Of a stretch of DNA of 64,000 nucleotides, positions 48,807 through 61,101 are shown piece by piece. Origin of the DNA: Gymnopilus junonius (lineage: Eukaryota > Basidiomycota > Agaricomycetes > Agaricales > Galerinaceae); assembly GCA_015501075.1 (NCBI GenBank), contig JADNYJ010000035.1, forward strand, positions 220,793 to 284,792, given 5' to 3'. Within the stretch, counting starts at the first letter, position 1, and each line of letters begins with the position of its first letter. The notes beneath the pieces are model-generated. The model did not search any database and was not told the origin of the DNA. It saw only the letters and a program-made list of their open reading frames with translations. The position numbers were made by a program, and so were the translations under genes.

Positions 48807-49858
48807 GGCAACACACACGACCTGTAAAGCAGATGCTTTTGCATGGGCATTAGCCCCCTGGAAGAGTTACCAAGCATCCTCATCACCTTAATGGTGGTGA
48901 AGGACTTGGTGGAATAGTACCAGACATGTTCATGGAATGTCAACTTCTGGTCAAAGAAGAAACCCAAGTACCGCCAAAATGGTTTGGGTGTCAGACATTT
49001 GTCATGAGTATAGGGAGCATACCCTAGATCCATAGATGGATTGAACTCAGAATGAGAATGATCAAAATGGAATAACTCTGTCTTGTCATGCTCAAGAGCG
49101 AGAGCAAACTTTGTGAAGAGTTCAAAGATCACCGCATAGGACCTTTTCAGGGCTATGCAGTTGTCATCAAGGGTCTTTGACTGCACAATAAGTGTGCTAT
49201 TATCAACATAAGAGAGCAGTGTGGTATTGGAAACTGACTTATTCTGCATGAAGAGCTTCAGCACTGGTGTGAGGAAGAGTGCCGAGAGTACTGGGGACAA
49301 AGCTGAGCCCTGCCCCATGCTGACATCAGCTTGTCAGGGGTCAGATTGAAAGCCATTCCAGGCATAAGATGTGGAACAGCTGACAAGGTATGATGAAAAG
49401 AATTCCACCACATTAGGAGAGAAGCCCTGCTTCCTGAGAATCACAATTAACACTTCATGATTGAGGGAAGAGAAGAACTGTGCCATGTCAAAGGCGATGA
49501 CACTGGTCTTTAAGCCACAAGCCCACCCCGCATGCACCAGGTGCATGAGGAGCAAGCCTGCATCCTCGGTGGAATGCTGCCGCACTCTGCCGAGTTGATT
49601 AGGATGAAAGATATCATGCTTAATAGCATCGAACTGAATGCGGTTGGAAAGCATCTTTTCAACCAACTTGCCAAGGGTGTTCAGGAGTACAATAGGTCTG
49701 AATGCCTTAGGCGTGGAATACGAGGGCTTGTTCAGCTTAGGAATGATCACTGACAAAGACTCCTTAAAATGAGTTGGCCAATACCCAACCCAAAGGCAGG
49801 CATTAGCTAACTATATGAACACCTGAAGACAGTGTTCATCATGAATAATTGCCTTAAG
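48807..49858 (-). mobile_element. LINE copy B, internal RT fragment
   Basis: It is colinear with copy A at 44287-45350 (reverse-transcriptase domain) with many substitutions, including FDMAQFFSS and SYVDNSTLIVQ in place of FDVAQFFPS and SYVDDGTLIVQ. The second catalytic Asp of the RT is lost (DD to DN). Both ends are missing, including the poly(A). Confidence 0.85.
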
Positions 49859-49892
49859 GCAGTACTTTACCTTAAGCCATTAATTTCAAGTA

Positions 49893-50075
49893 GACTCCAG
49901 TAGACTCCAGCTAGAGTCTACTAGAGTCCAACTGGAGTCTACTAGAGTACTGGAGTCTACTGGAGTCTACTGGAGTCCAACCGGAGTCCAACTGGAGTCA
50001 TACCGGAGTCATACCAGAGTCATACCGGAGTTATACCGGAGTCATACCAGAGTTGTAACAGAGTCATACTGGAGT
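49893..50075. repeat. GGAGTC(T/C)A-rich tandem array
   Basis: This is a dense array of units such as ACTGGAGTCTACT and GGAGTCATACC with inverted partners (AGACTCCAGT). It resembles the subterminal arrays at 29475-29945 but uses different units. It may be the edge of another non-autonomous transposon. Confidence 0.75.
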
Positions 50076-52088
50076 CTGGTTGAACTTTATATTTCTTAAA
50101 TTGGTGTTGTTGGTGGTAGTCTGATAGACATTTTTATTCTTCTCATCAACATAATCCACATAACCAGCTATATTAGCTTTGCTTGAAACATTGACTAGTT
50201 TTGGTTTTGTAAAATACTTTCTCTAATGCTTTAGTTTAAAGTTTAAACTAGTGAAAACCAACCAAGTCAATCTAAATATTATAGCAATATAGCACTCTTT
50301 TATAGTCCCAAATTTAAGTCAAACTAAAGCTTATTGTTGAAACCAACAAATATAGTACCAATAATAATAAACTAGCAAGTTAATTACTTGTCTATATTTA
50401 CATACAGTTTGTGGCTTGATATTAACCAAAAGTTTTAAATTAATACTTCGAACAAGTTTTTACTGCTTTGAAAGGTTAAGAAAATATTGTAATAAAACTT
50501 TGGCTTATATTGTTATTTAAAATATCAAAAAGTACTATATTACAGAATAATCTGCCATACTGCATAATCAAATAGAACTGTAGTTAGTATCTGCACCAGT
50601 TTGGATACAGATATACCTGGATAGTAATCACACTAGTACTTATTAAAAAAAGCATACTTGCAACTTGCAACTAATTGTGACTTTTATGTATTCCAAAAAT
50701 AAATAACTTAGTAAGATTTTCAGCTTAGTTTCTGTATATGCAGTTAATTCTGAAGCACATAATATTTAGCAGTTGTAAGTAGTAATTACATTATGTATAT
50801 AGTAAATAATATGTAAAGTGTTGTATCTGCCCAAGAAAAAAAAGGTGCCTACTCATTCATCCCTTGAAGTCTGTTTTCTCTTACTTATATAGTTTCTCTT
50901 TCATGATAGTCATAGCCTAGTAAGAGCAGCCAAGCATTATGTATTTAACAGTATATTTCTAGTAATGCTAGCAGGTACTAGCACTATTGGGGCTGATCAG
51001 ATTGCTTTGAGTGACTAATATGATTATTATGTATCAGTTTGGGGTATTATAGAAAGAAAGATAGATGGGATGATTCTAGAATTATTCTGATAATAGATAG
51101 CATAATATGCAGCTAGTAGCAGAAAATAGCAAAATTTGGCTGAGTTATTTATTTTGTAATACATAAATAGTTATAACTAGTGCTATCAAATCTTTTGACA
51201 CTATTTGGGTAAGCATCTTTTTATACCTTAGTCTGACAAATAGCTAATAGAGTGTTGAACTAGTATTATGATAATAGTTCTAACATTTGGCTATTATAAT
51301 AGGCTTTGGGTTTTTCTGACAAAGCTCAACTTATGTTGAAACTATATAAGAATTATTTCTATTGCTATAATTGTGTAATTATAGCTAAAGTATTCTTTTT
51401 TACTAGATATAAAACCACCATACTTTAAAGTCAAAATAAATATATTAGATACATAATTATAAATTCAAATAAAGTTTTATATTGGACTAATTTATTTCAA
51501 GAGTCTAATATTCATTTGCTATTATGATTTGATTTATTGGGTTTTTTGTCTTTATTTTAATTGTTTGGCAGTTTTCTGGGGTAGTATATAGCTTAAAGCA
51601 ACTTAAATATTATTTAACAGCTTAAATAAAACTGATTTATATTTTTTCACATTTGATTTTAATTTATTAGTATTTATAGTTGATTGATTTGGTCTTTATT
51701 TTAATTATTTGATAGTTTTCTAGGGTATTATTTAGCTTATAGCAACTTAAATGTGAGTTAACAGCTTAAATAAGATTGATTTCTATTTTATCACATTTGA
51801 TTTTAATTTATTGGCATTTATATTTAATTGATTTAGTCTTTATTTTAGTTATTTGACAGTTTCCTGGGATTTTATGTAGTTTAAAGAGACTTAACTGTCA
51901 TTTGACAATTATATTACTTTCTGAAAATCTTTTTAATGGCTTTTTTGAATTTTGTAGCATTTATTATAGTTTTATTTGTATTTTAATCTTGTTATTTCGA
52001 CAATTTTGTGAGGTTTCAGCCATCTCGGACAGGAAAATGGGTTGTTTGAGCCCTGCAATATGATTTGTCATAATTCTAGGCCCTGCAC
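50076..52088. other. AT-rich island without genes
   Basis: About 2 kb of very AT-rich DNA without usable open frames. It contains the 144-bp tandem repeats at 51549-51935. Confidence 0.6.
51549..51935. repeat. 144-bp tandem repeats, about 2.7 units
   Basis: Unit starts are at 51549, 51693 and 51837, each with TCTTTATTTTA(A/G)TT(G/A)TTTG(G/A). They continue with GGCAGTTTTCTGGGG-like and CACATTTGATTTTAATTTATT segments. Confidence 0.8.
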
Positions 52089-54984
52089 ATGCTTGAGAAG
52101 GGCCCAGATCCATTGAAAATCAGGTGGGATGGCCAGAGATGCCCGGGTCAAGAATTCGCAGCCGCGTTGCCTTTATTCAAGTTGACCAACATGGCCGAGG
52201 CTGACACGCCATGTCCGATCAACTCTGAGGCCAGCCATGATGCCATGGAAACCATTCGGAATGACTTTCCGAGTGGTCTGTGTGTGGGTCATGGACAATT
52301 CTGAACACAGCCGTTTACGCATAAGCAGCTGTGTTGGTTCATTCTTCCCTTTTCCCCCCCTTCCCCCCTACTGTCAATGCTTTCCCCACTGTCAACACCC
52401 CCCTCCCTCCCTCTGGCTCACTGTCAACAACCCCACCCCACTGTCAACAACCCCACCCCCACTGTCAACGTCTCCATGCCCGTTGAACACCCCAGGGACC
52501 CAGCCCAGGCTGTCAGCGGATACAGCATGCATCCGACGATGCATGGTGCTGCTCGAGGTACCCACCTAACCCCTTTGTGCAAGCGAAGTCGCGCGAACAC
52601 CCACGAGAGCACCACGGAGCCCCAACATGGGCAGCAGCTGCAAGCCGACGACATAAGCGCCAACACCCCCCCTCCAGAGGTTCCCAAAACATAGCAAACG
52701 AAACGTAGGCACCAGGATGATAATGACGATGACACGCAGCATGCGCCAGGTCCCAACGATGAGGAGGATGGAGGTAGCAAGGGCTTCATGGAAAGTGAAG
52801 CTGATGGGAGTGATGAAAGCAGTGAGGATGGTGCTCACTGTGCCGCCTCGAAGCTCGGCATCATGAAAGGGTCCAGCGGATGGAAGGAGAGGGAGAGTAG
52901 GGAGGAAGTGATGAGTGATGATGATGACGACAATGATGAGGGTGCCCCCCCCTATGAATACCACCCCCATCACGACACCAGTGCATGACGAGAAGCACCC
53001 ACCCCATCTCACGACACCAGCACCCAATGACAGGTGCCCACTGCCCATTGCAAAACCAGTGCCCGATGCGAATCCAAACACCCAATGCCCACTGCCTATG
53101 CCCATCGCAACACCAGCATACGACGCGAAGCGCCCACCCTGTCTCGCAACACCAGCACCCAATGACAGGTGCCCACCGCCCATTGCGAAACCAGCACACA
53201 ACGTGAATCCGAATGCCCAATGCCCACTACCCATGCCCATCATGACACAAGCACAAGGCGATGACTGCCCATCCAGGCCCTCACCCACCACCCTCATTGC
53301 GAGCTCAGCATCTCAGAGTGTGATGTTGACGACATCCCCACTGCATGCGAACGTAGCGCCGTGGGAAGGAATGTCAAGGACGTGTCCACTCGACATGAGG
53401 GTAGCATCGTGGGAAGGGGTAGGACTGGCACACGTATGTCCAGCCACACTGGGGGCAAGAAGAGGGTGGGTTGGGTTGAGCAATCAGAGAGCGAGGAGCT
53501 AGGAGGGTATGGTGAGCCAGAAGGGGGGGGAGGTGAGGAGACCAGTGGCTCAGTCGAGATCATTGCCATGCAGTATGCTCAGCCCCAGGCAAAGGCTGTA
53601 GAGGCTCAACGTGCAAAGGTGACCAAAGCTGGTGGCTGTAAATCCAAGTAATTACATGTAAATTATTTTTAAATTATTTTTATTCTTATACATTGTGTGT
53701 GCAGGGGTAAAGAGAAAGCCAAGGCATCTCGTGCAAAGGTGCAAGCTACTATACACCTCACAAAGTATGTTGTGATATTAATAATTTAAGTTGTTTAATT
53801 AATATATTTATTCCAAACTAAAGGACAGAACGAGAGATTGAAACCAGTGGCATTTCAATTGCTCCACCACCTCAGCCTTCCACCTCTTCATATTCCACTA
53901 GTGCTCATCACAAGAAGGATTCAGAGCCACATGGTCATCTTCAGTCTCCTTCAGCACTCTCACCTCATCGCCGTGCAGTGAGCCCTACAGGCTCACCTCA
54001 ACCACATGGACAAAGTAGAAGTATTTCACCAATGTTAACACAGCCTAGAGCTTCAAAATCCAATTTCAAGCAGAATGCAGGATCTCTATCCAAGTCCATG
54101 GTCAAGCTATGCAAATTGAAGAGCCAGTTACCCCTCCACGTCACAAGCATGCAATTTCAGAACTTCCACCTTGGACTCCAGATAATCTTAATGAAGGTAA
54201 TGCAGATGCAATTATATTAAATGCTTTAGTTTAATCTATTGTTTCTATTAGATATTGTCATGAGAAGCCCACCAAAGCAGCATATACCTGCATATGGTGC
54301 ATCTCGCTCAACTGGAGGTATTTTGCATGGTCGTGCAAGTGGCAATGTATTCAATATGGCTGATGCAAATCAAGTGTGGCTAGATCAGTCAAACACAGTC
54401 GATATGGTTGATCGAGGCAAAATTCTTTTGTTTCACTCAGCAGATAGCCCACAAAATGTTAAAATCACCAACAACACCCCAATAGTGCAGATTCCAGTTA
54501 AGGATATATCTCAGTGCCCTACAATCAAAACAGTGGTTCACCAAGCAACTGAAGACTTTGAACCTATGCAAAGCAAGTTGATGATGTTTATTTTATATTA
54601 TTTAATACTAATTTTTAAAATATTTTAGCAAATCCAAGCTTGTTTTTTGCATGTATCATCATGATGAGCATGACTGGACCAGTTATGGTATTTATACCAA
54701 AATCATGGCATTTTCTGATGATGAAGACATCGATGCACTATGGTTCAGAGATTCTAATGGCAAAAACATCATCTGTGTGTTAGCAGTAAGTGATAATCAG
54801 TTTTTTAACTCAATCTATTATATAATGACATGTTATATAGACAACATTTGATTTTAGTTCATTGTATAAAACCCCTGCATCAATCACTCTGCATGAATCT
54901 ACTACATCCATGCAGCCACATGCCTCTACTTCTTCTGCAACTGCAAATCCATTATCAGCACATTCAACTGACAAAGATCTGCTC
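52089..54984 (+). pseudogene. Disordered, acidic protein of unknown function, disrupted
   Basis: Several + strand open blocks read like one broken gene. At 52377-52988 there is an Asp/Glu/Ser-rich region with APGPNDEEDGGSKGF and an in-frame TAG at 52692. At 52915-53502 another frame has a 42-residue repeat (two copies, period 126 bp, containing TPAPNDRCPxPIAKP). At 53361-53651 there is a Gly/Glu-rich block. At 53880-54840 there are exons with HGRASGNVFNMADANQVWLD and DGKNIICVLA-like text. LINE copy D is inserted at about 54985. No family recognised; the frames may be joined by introns I could not fix. Confidence 0.4.
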
Positions 54985-54985
54985 A

Positions 54986-55107
54986 TTGTGCTCTGGCAGA
55001 GGATGCTGAGCTTTACTCTCTATGTACTGCAATTGTCCGGGCCTGTGCCATGGATAATTGTGACTACATTGTTATCATGTAGGACTCCACTAAGGCTTTG
55101 GGGAGTC
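54986..55107 (+). mobile_element. LINE copy D, 5' piece
   Basis: It is plus-strand RNase H sequence (GAGGATGCTGAGCTTTACTC onward) and it stops exactly at the T-tail of copy C. It continues at 59641. D is 5'-truncated at about 54986. Confidence 0.85.
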
Positions 55108-55138
<31 letters not shown>

Positions 55139-55583
55139 AGGATTTATATACCGGTGCGCGAAAGCAGTCCGGTCGCAGATGTACATACACCCAAGTAATC
55201 TACCGTTAAACTATGCCTAGTGCGAGACTGGCTCTCGCGGGCCAACTTAGGACCATAAAACAATGGGCCCGTACTCTCGTTGATGCCCCGACTGAAGGGA
55301 GGGGTCCAACAAAGTAAAAGAAGGGCACCGGAAGGGGGCCCGCCAGCCAAACCCGACAGCCCAGGATGTGCGCATACTGTGTTAGCCACTGAAGGCAGAC
55401 CATTTCGGGTCACCGAAGCAGGGGGCCACACTTGTCTGTCAATAGTGCCGAAGCTCCAGAACCCAGACCCCCACCCTCAACCCAGCAAGGCCGAAGCCCG
55501 CCAAGTATTAGGACTCTGTTCTGAGTGCACCCCAAACCGACGAATCCAGCCAGCAGGAACAACACCTACCTTGCCCGTCCAAG

Positions 55584-58500
55584 TTATCCGACACCCCGAG
55601 GGGGGCGGTTGAAGGCGAATACCGATGAATTAGCCTTCAAAAATGATATGAGCTGATCCAGATGAACTGGATAGTCATGACGGTCATGCTGGGGGCACGT
55701 CCGGAATAAGTGGTCACGGGTTTGGGTATGATGGCCGCACTCGCAACTGGTTGATTCAGGGATGTTGAATCGAGAGTAGTACTCCCCAATGGGAGCATGG
55801 TTAGTAATGGCACGAGTGACCCTTGTAAACAGAGTCAAGTCGCCGCCTGCAGCTTGAAGCCAGGGACCACCTCGTTTGGCCTGTGGTTCGAGTCGACCCC
55901 TGTCGAGGTCGGTGAGCAACAAAAATTGTCGCCCTGAATATGAGGGTTGCTGGAACAACTCTAGCCAGCCTTCCCCTGGATTATCGTCCGCTGCTTTGTG
56001 CAGAGAGGCAAGTGAATGTGGCGTGTTAGGCCCCACCGCTACAGAAAGCTCAGTTGACATAAGATGAGCTTGGTGGTGTATGCCCCACTTCAAAGAAGAT
56101 GGGACGTGATGAAGAGAGATGTGGCGGTCAGGACCTCTGGTCCACCACTCTGTAAGGGCGCAGATAACTGCCAGGGAATGACCTTGGCCGGAATGCACGG
56201 AAGCATCAAGCAGACTCCCCAAAGCCTTAGTGGAGTCCGACAAGATAACAATGTAGTCACAATTGTCCATGGCACAGGCCCGGACAATTGCAGTACGAAG
56301 GGAGTAAAGCTCAGCATCCTCTGCAAGAGCACTCCCAGCCGTGTAGTGAGATGCATGCACCTCAACTCCTTGGCGAAATACAAGCGAAGCTGCAATAGCT
56401 TGCTTGTTCCGGTCAGCGGGGCAACTGCCATTGCCAACACACACCAGAGTGGACGGTTCCTGCTTCGAAGCTTCCCAGAAGCGGTCTAACCATTCGCGCC
56501 AGAGCCCAACCTTATCCTTGGGTGCCGGAGTGATATCAAAGTGAATTCCATGATGCAACTCAAGGAATTGCCTGCCTGGATGAGCCTCTGGGGCAAATGG
56601 CTCCAGAGACTCGCTGACTACATGGAGCATGTCATCAATGTCCATAACAGTACCCCACACCTTAGCACGTTGCAGGGCAGTCATAAAAGCAGCAGAGCGA
56701 GGGTGAGGAGTTGCTCCTTTGGAAAAGGGCGCACTTAGAAGGGAGCGCACCGGGTGAGTGTCCGAGAGGGCCACCATGCGCAGAACACCTACTGCGGCAG
56801 CACATTTCAGGACTAAGTTGATAGGGACCAGGCCAGCAAGGGCCTCGATTCCTCCTGTTGGGGAGGTGCGGAATGCACCGGTAATCCAGAGCGCAGCATG
56901 ACGTTGCATGCTGGTCAGTAATTTAATGGTTCCCTGGCACTTAGCGCCTTGGAAGAACCACAAGTGGAGGCCGTATGTCGCGATAGGCAACACACAAGAC
57001 CTGTAAAGCAGATGCTTTTGCATGGGCGTAAGCCCCCTAGACGAGTTACCAAGCATCCGCATCACCTTAACGGTGGTGAAGGACTTGGTAGAATAGTACC
57101 AGACATGCTCGTGGAATGTCAATTTCCGGTCAAAGAAGAAACCCAAGTACCGCCAGAATGGCTTGGGCATCAGACGTCTGTCCCGGGTGTAGGGAGCGTA
57201 CCCTAGATCCATGGATGGATTGAACTCTGAGTGAGAATGATCAAAATGGAATAACTCCGTCTTGTCATGTTCAAGAGCGAGGGCAAACTTTGAAGAGTTC
57301 GAAAATCACTGCATAGGACCTTTTCAGGGCTATGCAGTTGGCATCGAGGGTCTTTGACTGCACAATGAGGGTGCCATCATCAACATAAGAGAGCAGAGTG
57401 GTATCGGAGACCGACACATTCTGCATGAAAAGTTTCAGCACTGGTGCGAGGAAGAGTGCTGAGAGAACCGGGGACAAAGCAGAGCCCTGCCCCACCCTGA
57501 CATCAGCTTGTCGGGGGTCAGATTGAAAACCGTTCCAGGCATAAGATGTGGAACAGCCAACCAGGTATGATGAAAAGAATTCCACCACGTTAGGAGGAAA
57601 GCCCTGCTTCCTGAGTATCGCAATCAACACTTCGTGATTGAGGGAAGGGAAGAACTGTGCCACATCAAAAGCGATGACACTGGTCTTTAAACCGCGAGCC
57701 CACCCTGCATGCACCAAGTGCATGAGGAGCAAGCCCGCATCATTGGTGGAGTGCTGGCGCACACCACCGAGTTGATTAGGGTGAAAGATATCGTGCTTAA
57801 CAGCATCGAATTGAATGCGGTTGGAAAGCATTTTCTCAACCAATTTGCCAAGGGTGTTCAGGAGCACAATGGGCCTGAACGCCTTGGGCATGGAATATGA
57901 GGGCTTATTCGGCTTCGGAATAATAACTGACAAGGACTCCTTGAAATGAGTCGGCCAATACCCAACCCGAAGGCAGGCGTTGGCTAACTGAACGAACACC
58001 TGAAGACAGTGGTCGTCGCAAATAATGGCCTTAAGGTGTGACCACTTAATATGATCAGGACCCGGCACTGAGTTGTTAGAACAGGATGCCAAGGCCTCCC
58101 TCAGTTCCAACAGTGAAAAGGCAGTCCACTCTCGTACTTCCATATCGGGAAGGGAGGTGAGACCACTAATGTTGTACATTCGGTCAGAGGCTGAGTTGTA
58201 CATGCCATGAAGGGCATCCCAAAGGGAGGGCATATCATGGCAGGGCTGTCCATTGAATTGGATAGCCTCGGAGGGTGGTAACTTGCACTGCTGGATCTAG
58301 TTCATTAGATCCCAGGGGCGCTTGTTGGTAGTGGCAACTTCAGTGATGCATTCATCAAAGAACTGTGTTTGGCAGCTTTAACAGCTCTGCGGAAAATCTT
58401 GTGGTTATCGCGAGAGTTATCCCGCTGATAAGCATCGAAAGAGTCCTCACAGGAGTCATCCCACCAAGGACGGGAGTGAGGGGAGATACGAATCATCTTG

Positions 58501-59417
58501 GAATACTTTCGCCAAGCATCCGAGAAGGCAGAAGCCACATCCAAAGACACAGCCTCCACCTGATCCAGGGAGTCGATCGGCACCAAGGGATCAATGCCCT
58601 TGAGCTTCTCAATGATGGACAACAAGAAGTCATCCAATTGATCCGGTGGCAGTGAGCGCATCGGAACAGTAGCTGCCGCCGGAGCGACAGAAATAGAGCA
58701 GGCCAGCGGAACATGGTCCGATGGCCCGCACCACAGTTCCCCTCGCCAAGTGCCTGCAGACAGCTCCTCGGTAGGTTGAACGAAGATGAGGTCGATGACC
58801 GATTCTTGTAGTGATGGGTTACCAGGGATGTGAGTGGGGCCCGGATTGACTGGGAGAGAAAGCATCAATCCCAGCATAGCTGCCGTATTCAGCAGGTTAT
58901 TGGCTGTCATTCAATGATGTAGGACACCAGGGTCCCACTTATTTGAGTGACAGTTGAAGTCGCCCCCCATGTAATGAAACATTGGAAGAAAGTCAGCCCG
59001 CTCGGTTAGCAAGTCGATAGCTGTGTGCTTATCATCCGAATACACATTCAGTAAATTAACAACGGTGTCCCCGGTAAACAGAGACACCGCCATGATATCA
59101 CGGTGATCTAAAAGATCGCGTTGCATAGCGGGGCGCCAGGGGTTCAACCTCATCGAAACATAGGTCAGAACGCATGGCCGGAGCCCAGTGGGGTCAGGCC
59201 GAACCATTACCTTCCAATCAGGGTGGTTCGGTGCACCAATAACTGCCTCACCTTCGGGATCTCTCGAAGATGGGGCATGTCATATCTCACGCCAGGGTGG
59301 CTCTTGCAAGAAAATAACATCAAAAGAGTCTTTTAGACGGTCGAGAAGTACATTGATATGACCATAGTTCTGGTTACAATTGTACGAAATAATTCTAATG
59401 TCCTCCTTTCTTCTCAT
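55584..59417 (-). pseudogene. LINE C ORF2: endonuclease, RT, RNase H
   Basis: The domains are as in copy A, better preserved: GGDFNCHSNKWDP, GPSDHVPLACS, FDVAQFFPS and SYVDDGTLIVQ. The 542-codon C-terminal block (57212-55584) spans the end of the RT, RNase H and the zinc-knuckle end. A 2-bp deletion near 57293 (ACTTTGAAG against ACTTTGTGAAG in A) breaks the RT thumb. A TAG near 58297 and small indels break the 5' part. In RNase H the first acidic position reads VCVGNGS where copy A has VCVGDGS, so the enzyme would be impaired. Confidence 0.85.
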
Positions 59418-59639
59418 TATCGAGCTAGAGGAGGGACGTTAGACGTCAAGGTCCGGAGTGCATGCTTATCACGTACCTTGCGGTATTTTGCAATGATCCA
59501 ATCATGATCGAAGCGGTGTTCCCAGAACTTGCAGTTGCATCCTGTGGCAGGGTGCTCGCCCCGACAATTGGGGCAGCGGGCCTTGTGGGGGCACGGCTCA
59601 CCAGCTGGGGTGGGGTGGTGCATACCGTCCGAATCCGGC
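59417..59639 (-). pseudogene. LINE C ORF1, 3' end only
   Basis: It contains the knuckle CPNCRGEHPATGC and the following CNCKFWEHRFDHDW. It ends SNVPPLAR with TAA at 59417-59419, overlapping the ORF2 ATG (TAATG at 59415-59419). The 5' part is missing by truncation. Confidence 0.8.
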
Positions 59640-59640
59640 A

Positions 59641-60723
59641 GGCTTTGGGGAGTCTACTCGATGCCTCCATGCATTCCGGCCAAGCTCATTCCTTGGCCAT
59701 TATCCGTGCCCTTACAGAGTGGTGGACCAGAGGTCCTGGCCGCCACATCTCCCTTCATCATGTCCTATCCTCTTTGAAATAGGGCATCCACTACCAGGCT
59801 CATCTCATGGTGACTGAGCTTTCTGTTATAGTGGGGCCCAACACACCACACTCACTTGCCTCACTGCACAAAGCAGCTGACGATAATCCGGGGGAGGGCT
59901 GGAAAGAGCTGTTCCAGCAACCCTCGTACTCAGGGCGATAGTTTCTGTCACTCACCAACCTCAATGGGGGTCGACTCGAACCACAGGCCAAACGAGGTGG
60001 CCCTTGGCTTCAGTCTGCAGGCAGCGACCTGACTCTCTTTATGAGGGTCTCTCATGCTATCACCAACCATGCTCCCATTGGGGAGTATTACTCTCCAATT
60101 CAATATTCCTGAATCCACCAGTTGTGAGTGCAGCTACCATACCCAAACTCATGATCATTTATTCCGAACGTGTCCCCAGCATGATCGTCATGACTATCCA
60201 GTATGTCTGGATCAGCTCGTATCATTTTTGACAGCTAACCCCACTGCATTCGCTTTCAACCGCCCTCCTTGAGGTGTCGGATAACTTGGTCAGGCAAGGT
60301 AGGTGTTTTCCTGTTGGCTGGATTCATCAGTCTGGGGTGCACCCAGAACAGAGTCCTAATACTTGGCAGGCTCCAGCTTTGCTGGTTGAGGTGGGGGTCG
60401 GGTTCTGGAGCTTTGGCATTATCGACAGACAAGTGTGGCCCCCTGCTTCGGCGACCCAAAATGGTCTGCCTTCAGTGGCTAACACAGTATGTGCGCATCC
60501 TGGGCCTGTCGGTTTAGCTGGCGGGCCCCCTTCCGGTCCCTTCCATTACTTGTTGACCCCTCCCTTCAGTCGGGGCATCAACGAGAGTACGGGCCCACTG
60601 TTTTGTGGTCCCAAGTTGGCCCGCGAGAGCCAGTCTCACACTAGGTGTAGTTTAATGGTAGATTACTTTGGGGTGTATGTATATCTGCGACCGGACTGCT
60701 TTCGCGCACCGGTATAAAATCCT

Positions 60724-60764
<41 letters not shown>
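59641..60764 (+). mobile_element. LINE copy D, 3' piece with poly(A)
   Basis: The piece continues RNase H through the C-terminal domain (TRGPGRHISLHHVLSSL), then the 3' UTR, and a 35-nt poly(A) at 60730-60764. It has several stops. The reading matches the sense strand of copies A and C. Confidence 0.9.
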
Positions 60765-60766
<2 letters not shown>

Positions 60767-61101
60767 CTTATGGGACTTGTATATACAACACACATTGTTT
60801 GATTGTATTCTGCTTTGAACAAACTTGTAGTTTTCTGTAGATACATGTATAGCAGAGTCTACAATAAGGACTTTGAATCATGTAACTAGTAAAATTTCTC
60901 TGTAGATACATGATAGTACAGAGTTACTGCAATTGTAATTTTAGAGCGACTCTCACATGATATGTTACATGTCACAGAGTAGTTACATTTGGCTAATCCT
61001 TCTGAAGTCCTTAGTTCTTAACTCTGGACTTCAGGTGAGTAGTACATAGTTTCTCCTTGTATTTAGTTAGTTCTTAACTCTGGACTTCAGTCCTTCTAAC
61101 A
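60765..61101 (+). repeat. Possible copia LTR remnant
   Basis: This lies just before the copia coding region. It ends TTCTAACA followed by GGTTATGGGCCCCGG, which could be a primer-binding site. A 24-nt block (TTAGTTCTTAACTCTGGACT plus TCAG) occurs twice, near 61011 and 61068. No second LTR lies in the window, so the boundary is a guess. Confidence 0.35.

Larger units (their letters stand above)
55108..59639 (-). mobile_element. LINE copy C, inserted into copy D
   Basis: A 25-nt poly(T) (55108-55132) marks the 3' end. The element runs through ORF2 (about 55584-59417) into the end of ORF1, where it is 5'-truncated at about 59639. Flanking 15-bp copies AGGCTTTGGGGAGTC (55093-55107 and 59640-59654) are the target-site duplication. 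The truncated copy and TSD are classic target-primed reverse transcription. Confidence 0.92.

Noticed and set aside
52566..53297. 243-codon minus-strand open frame
   Set aside because: Its low-complexity repeats mirror the + strand 126-bp repeat and acidic region; no supporting motif or splice logic.
60652..60846. Minus-strand frame with a run of Phe
   Set aside because: The Phe run is just the poly(A) tail of LINE D read backwards.
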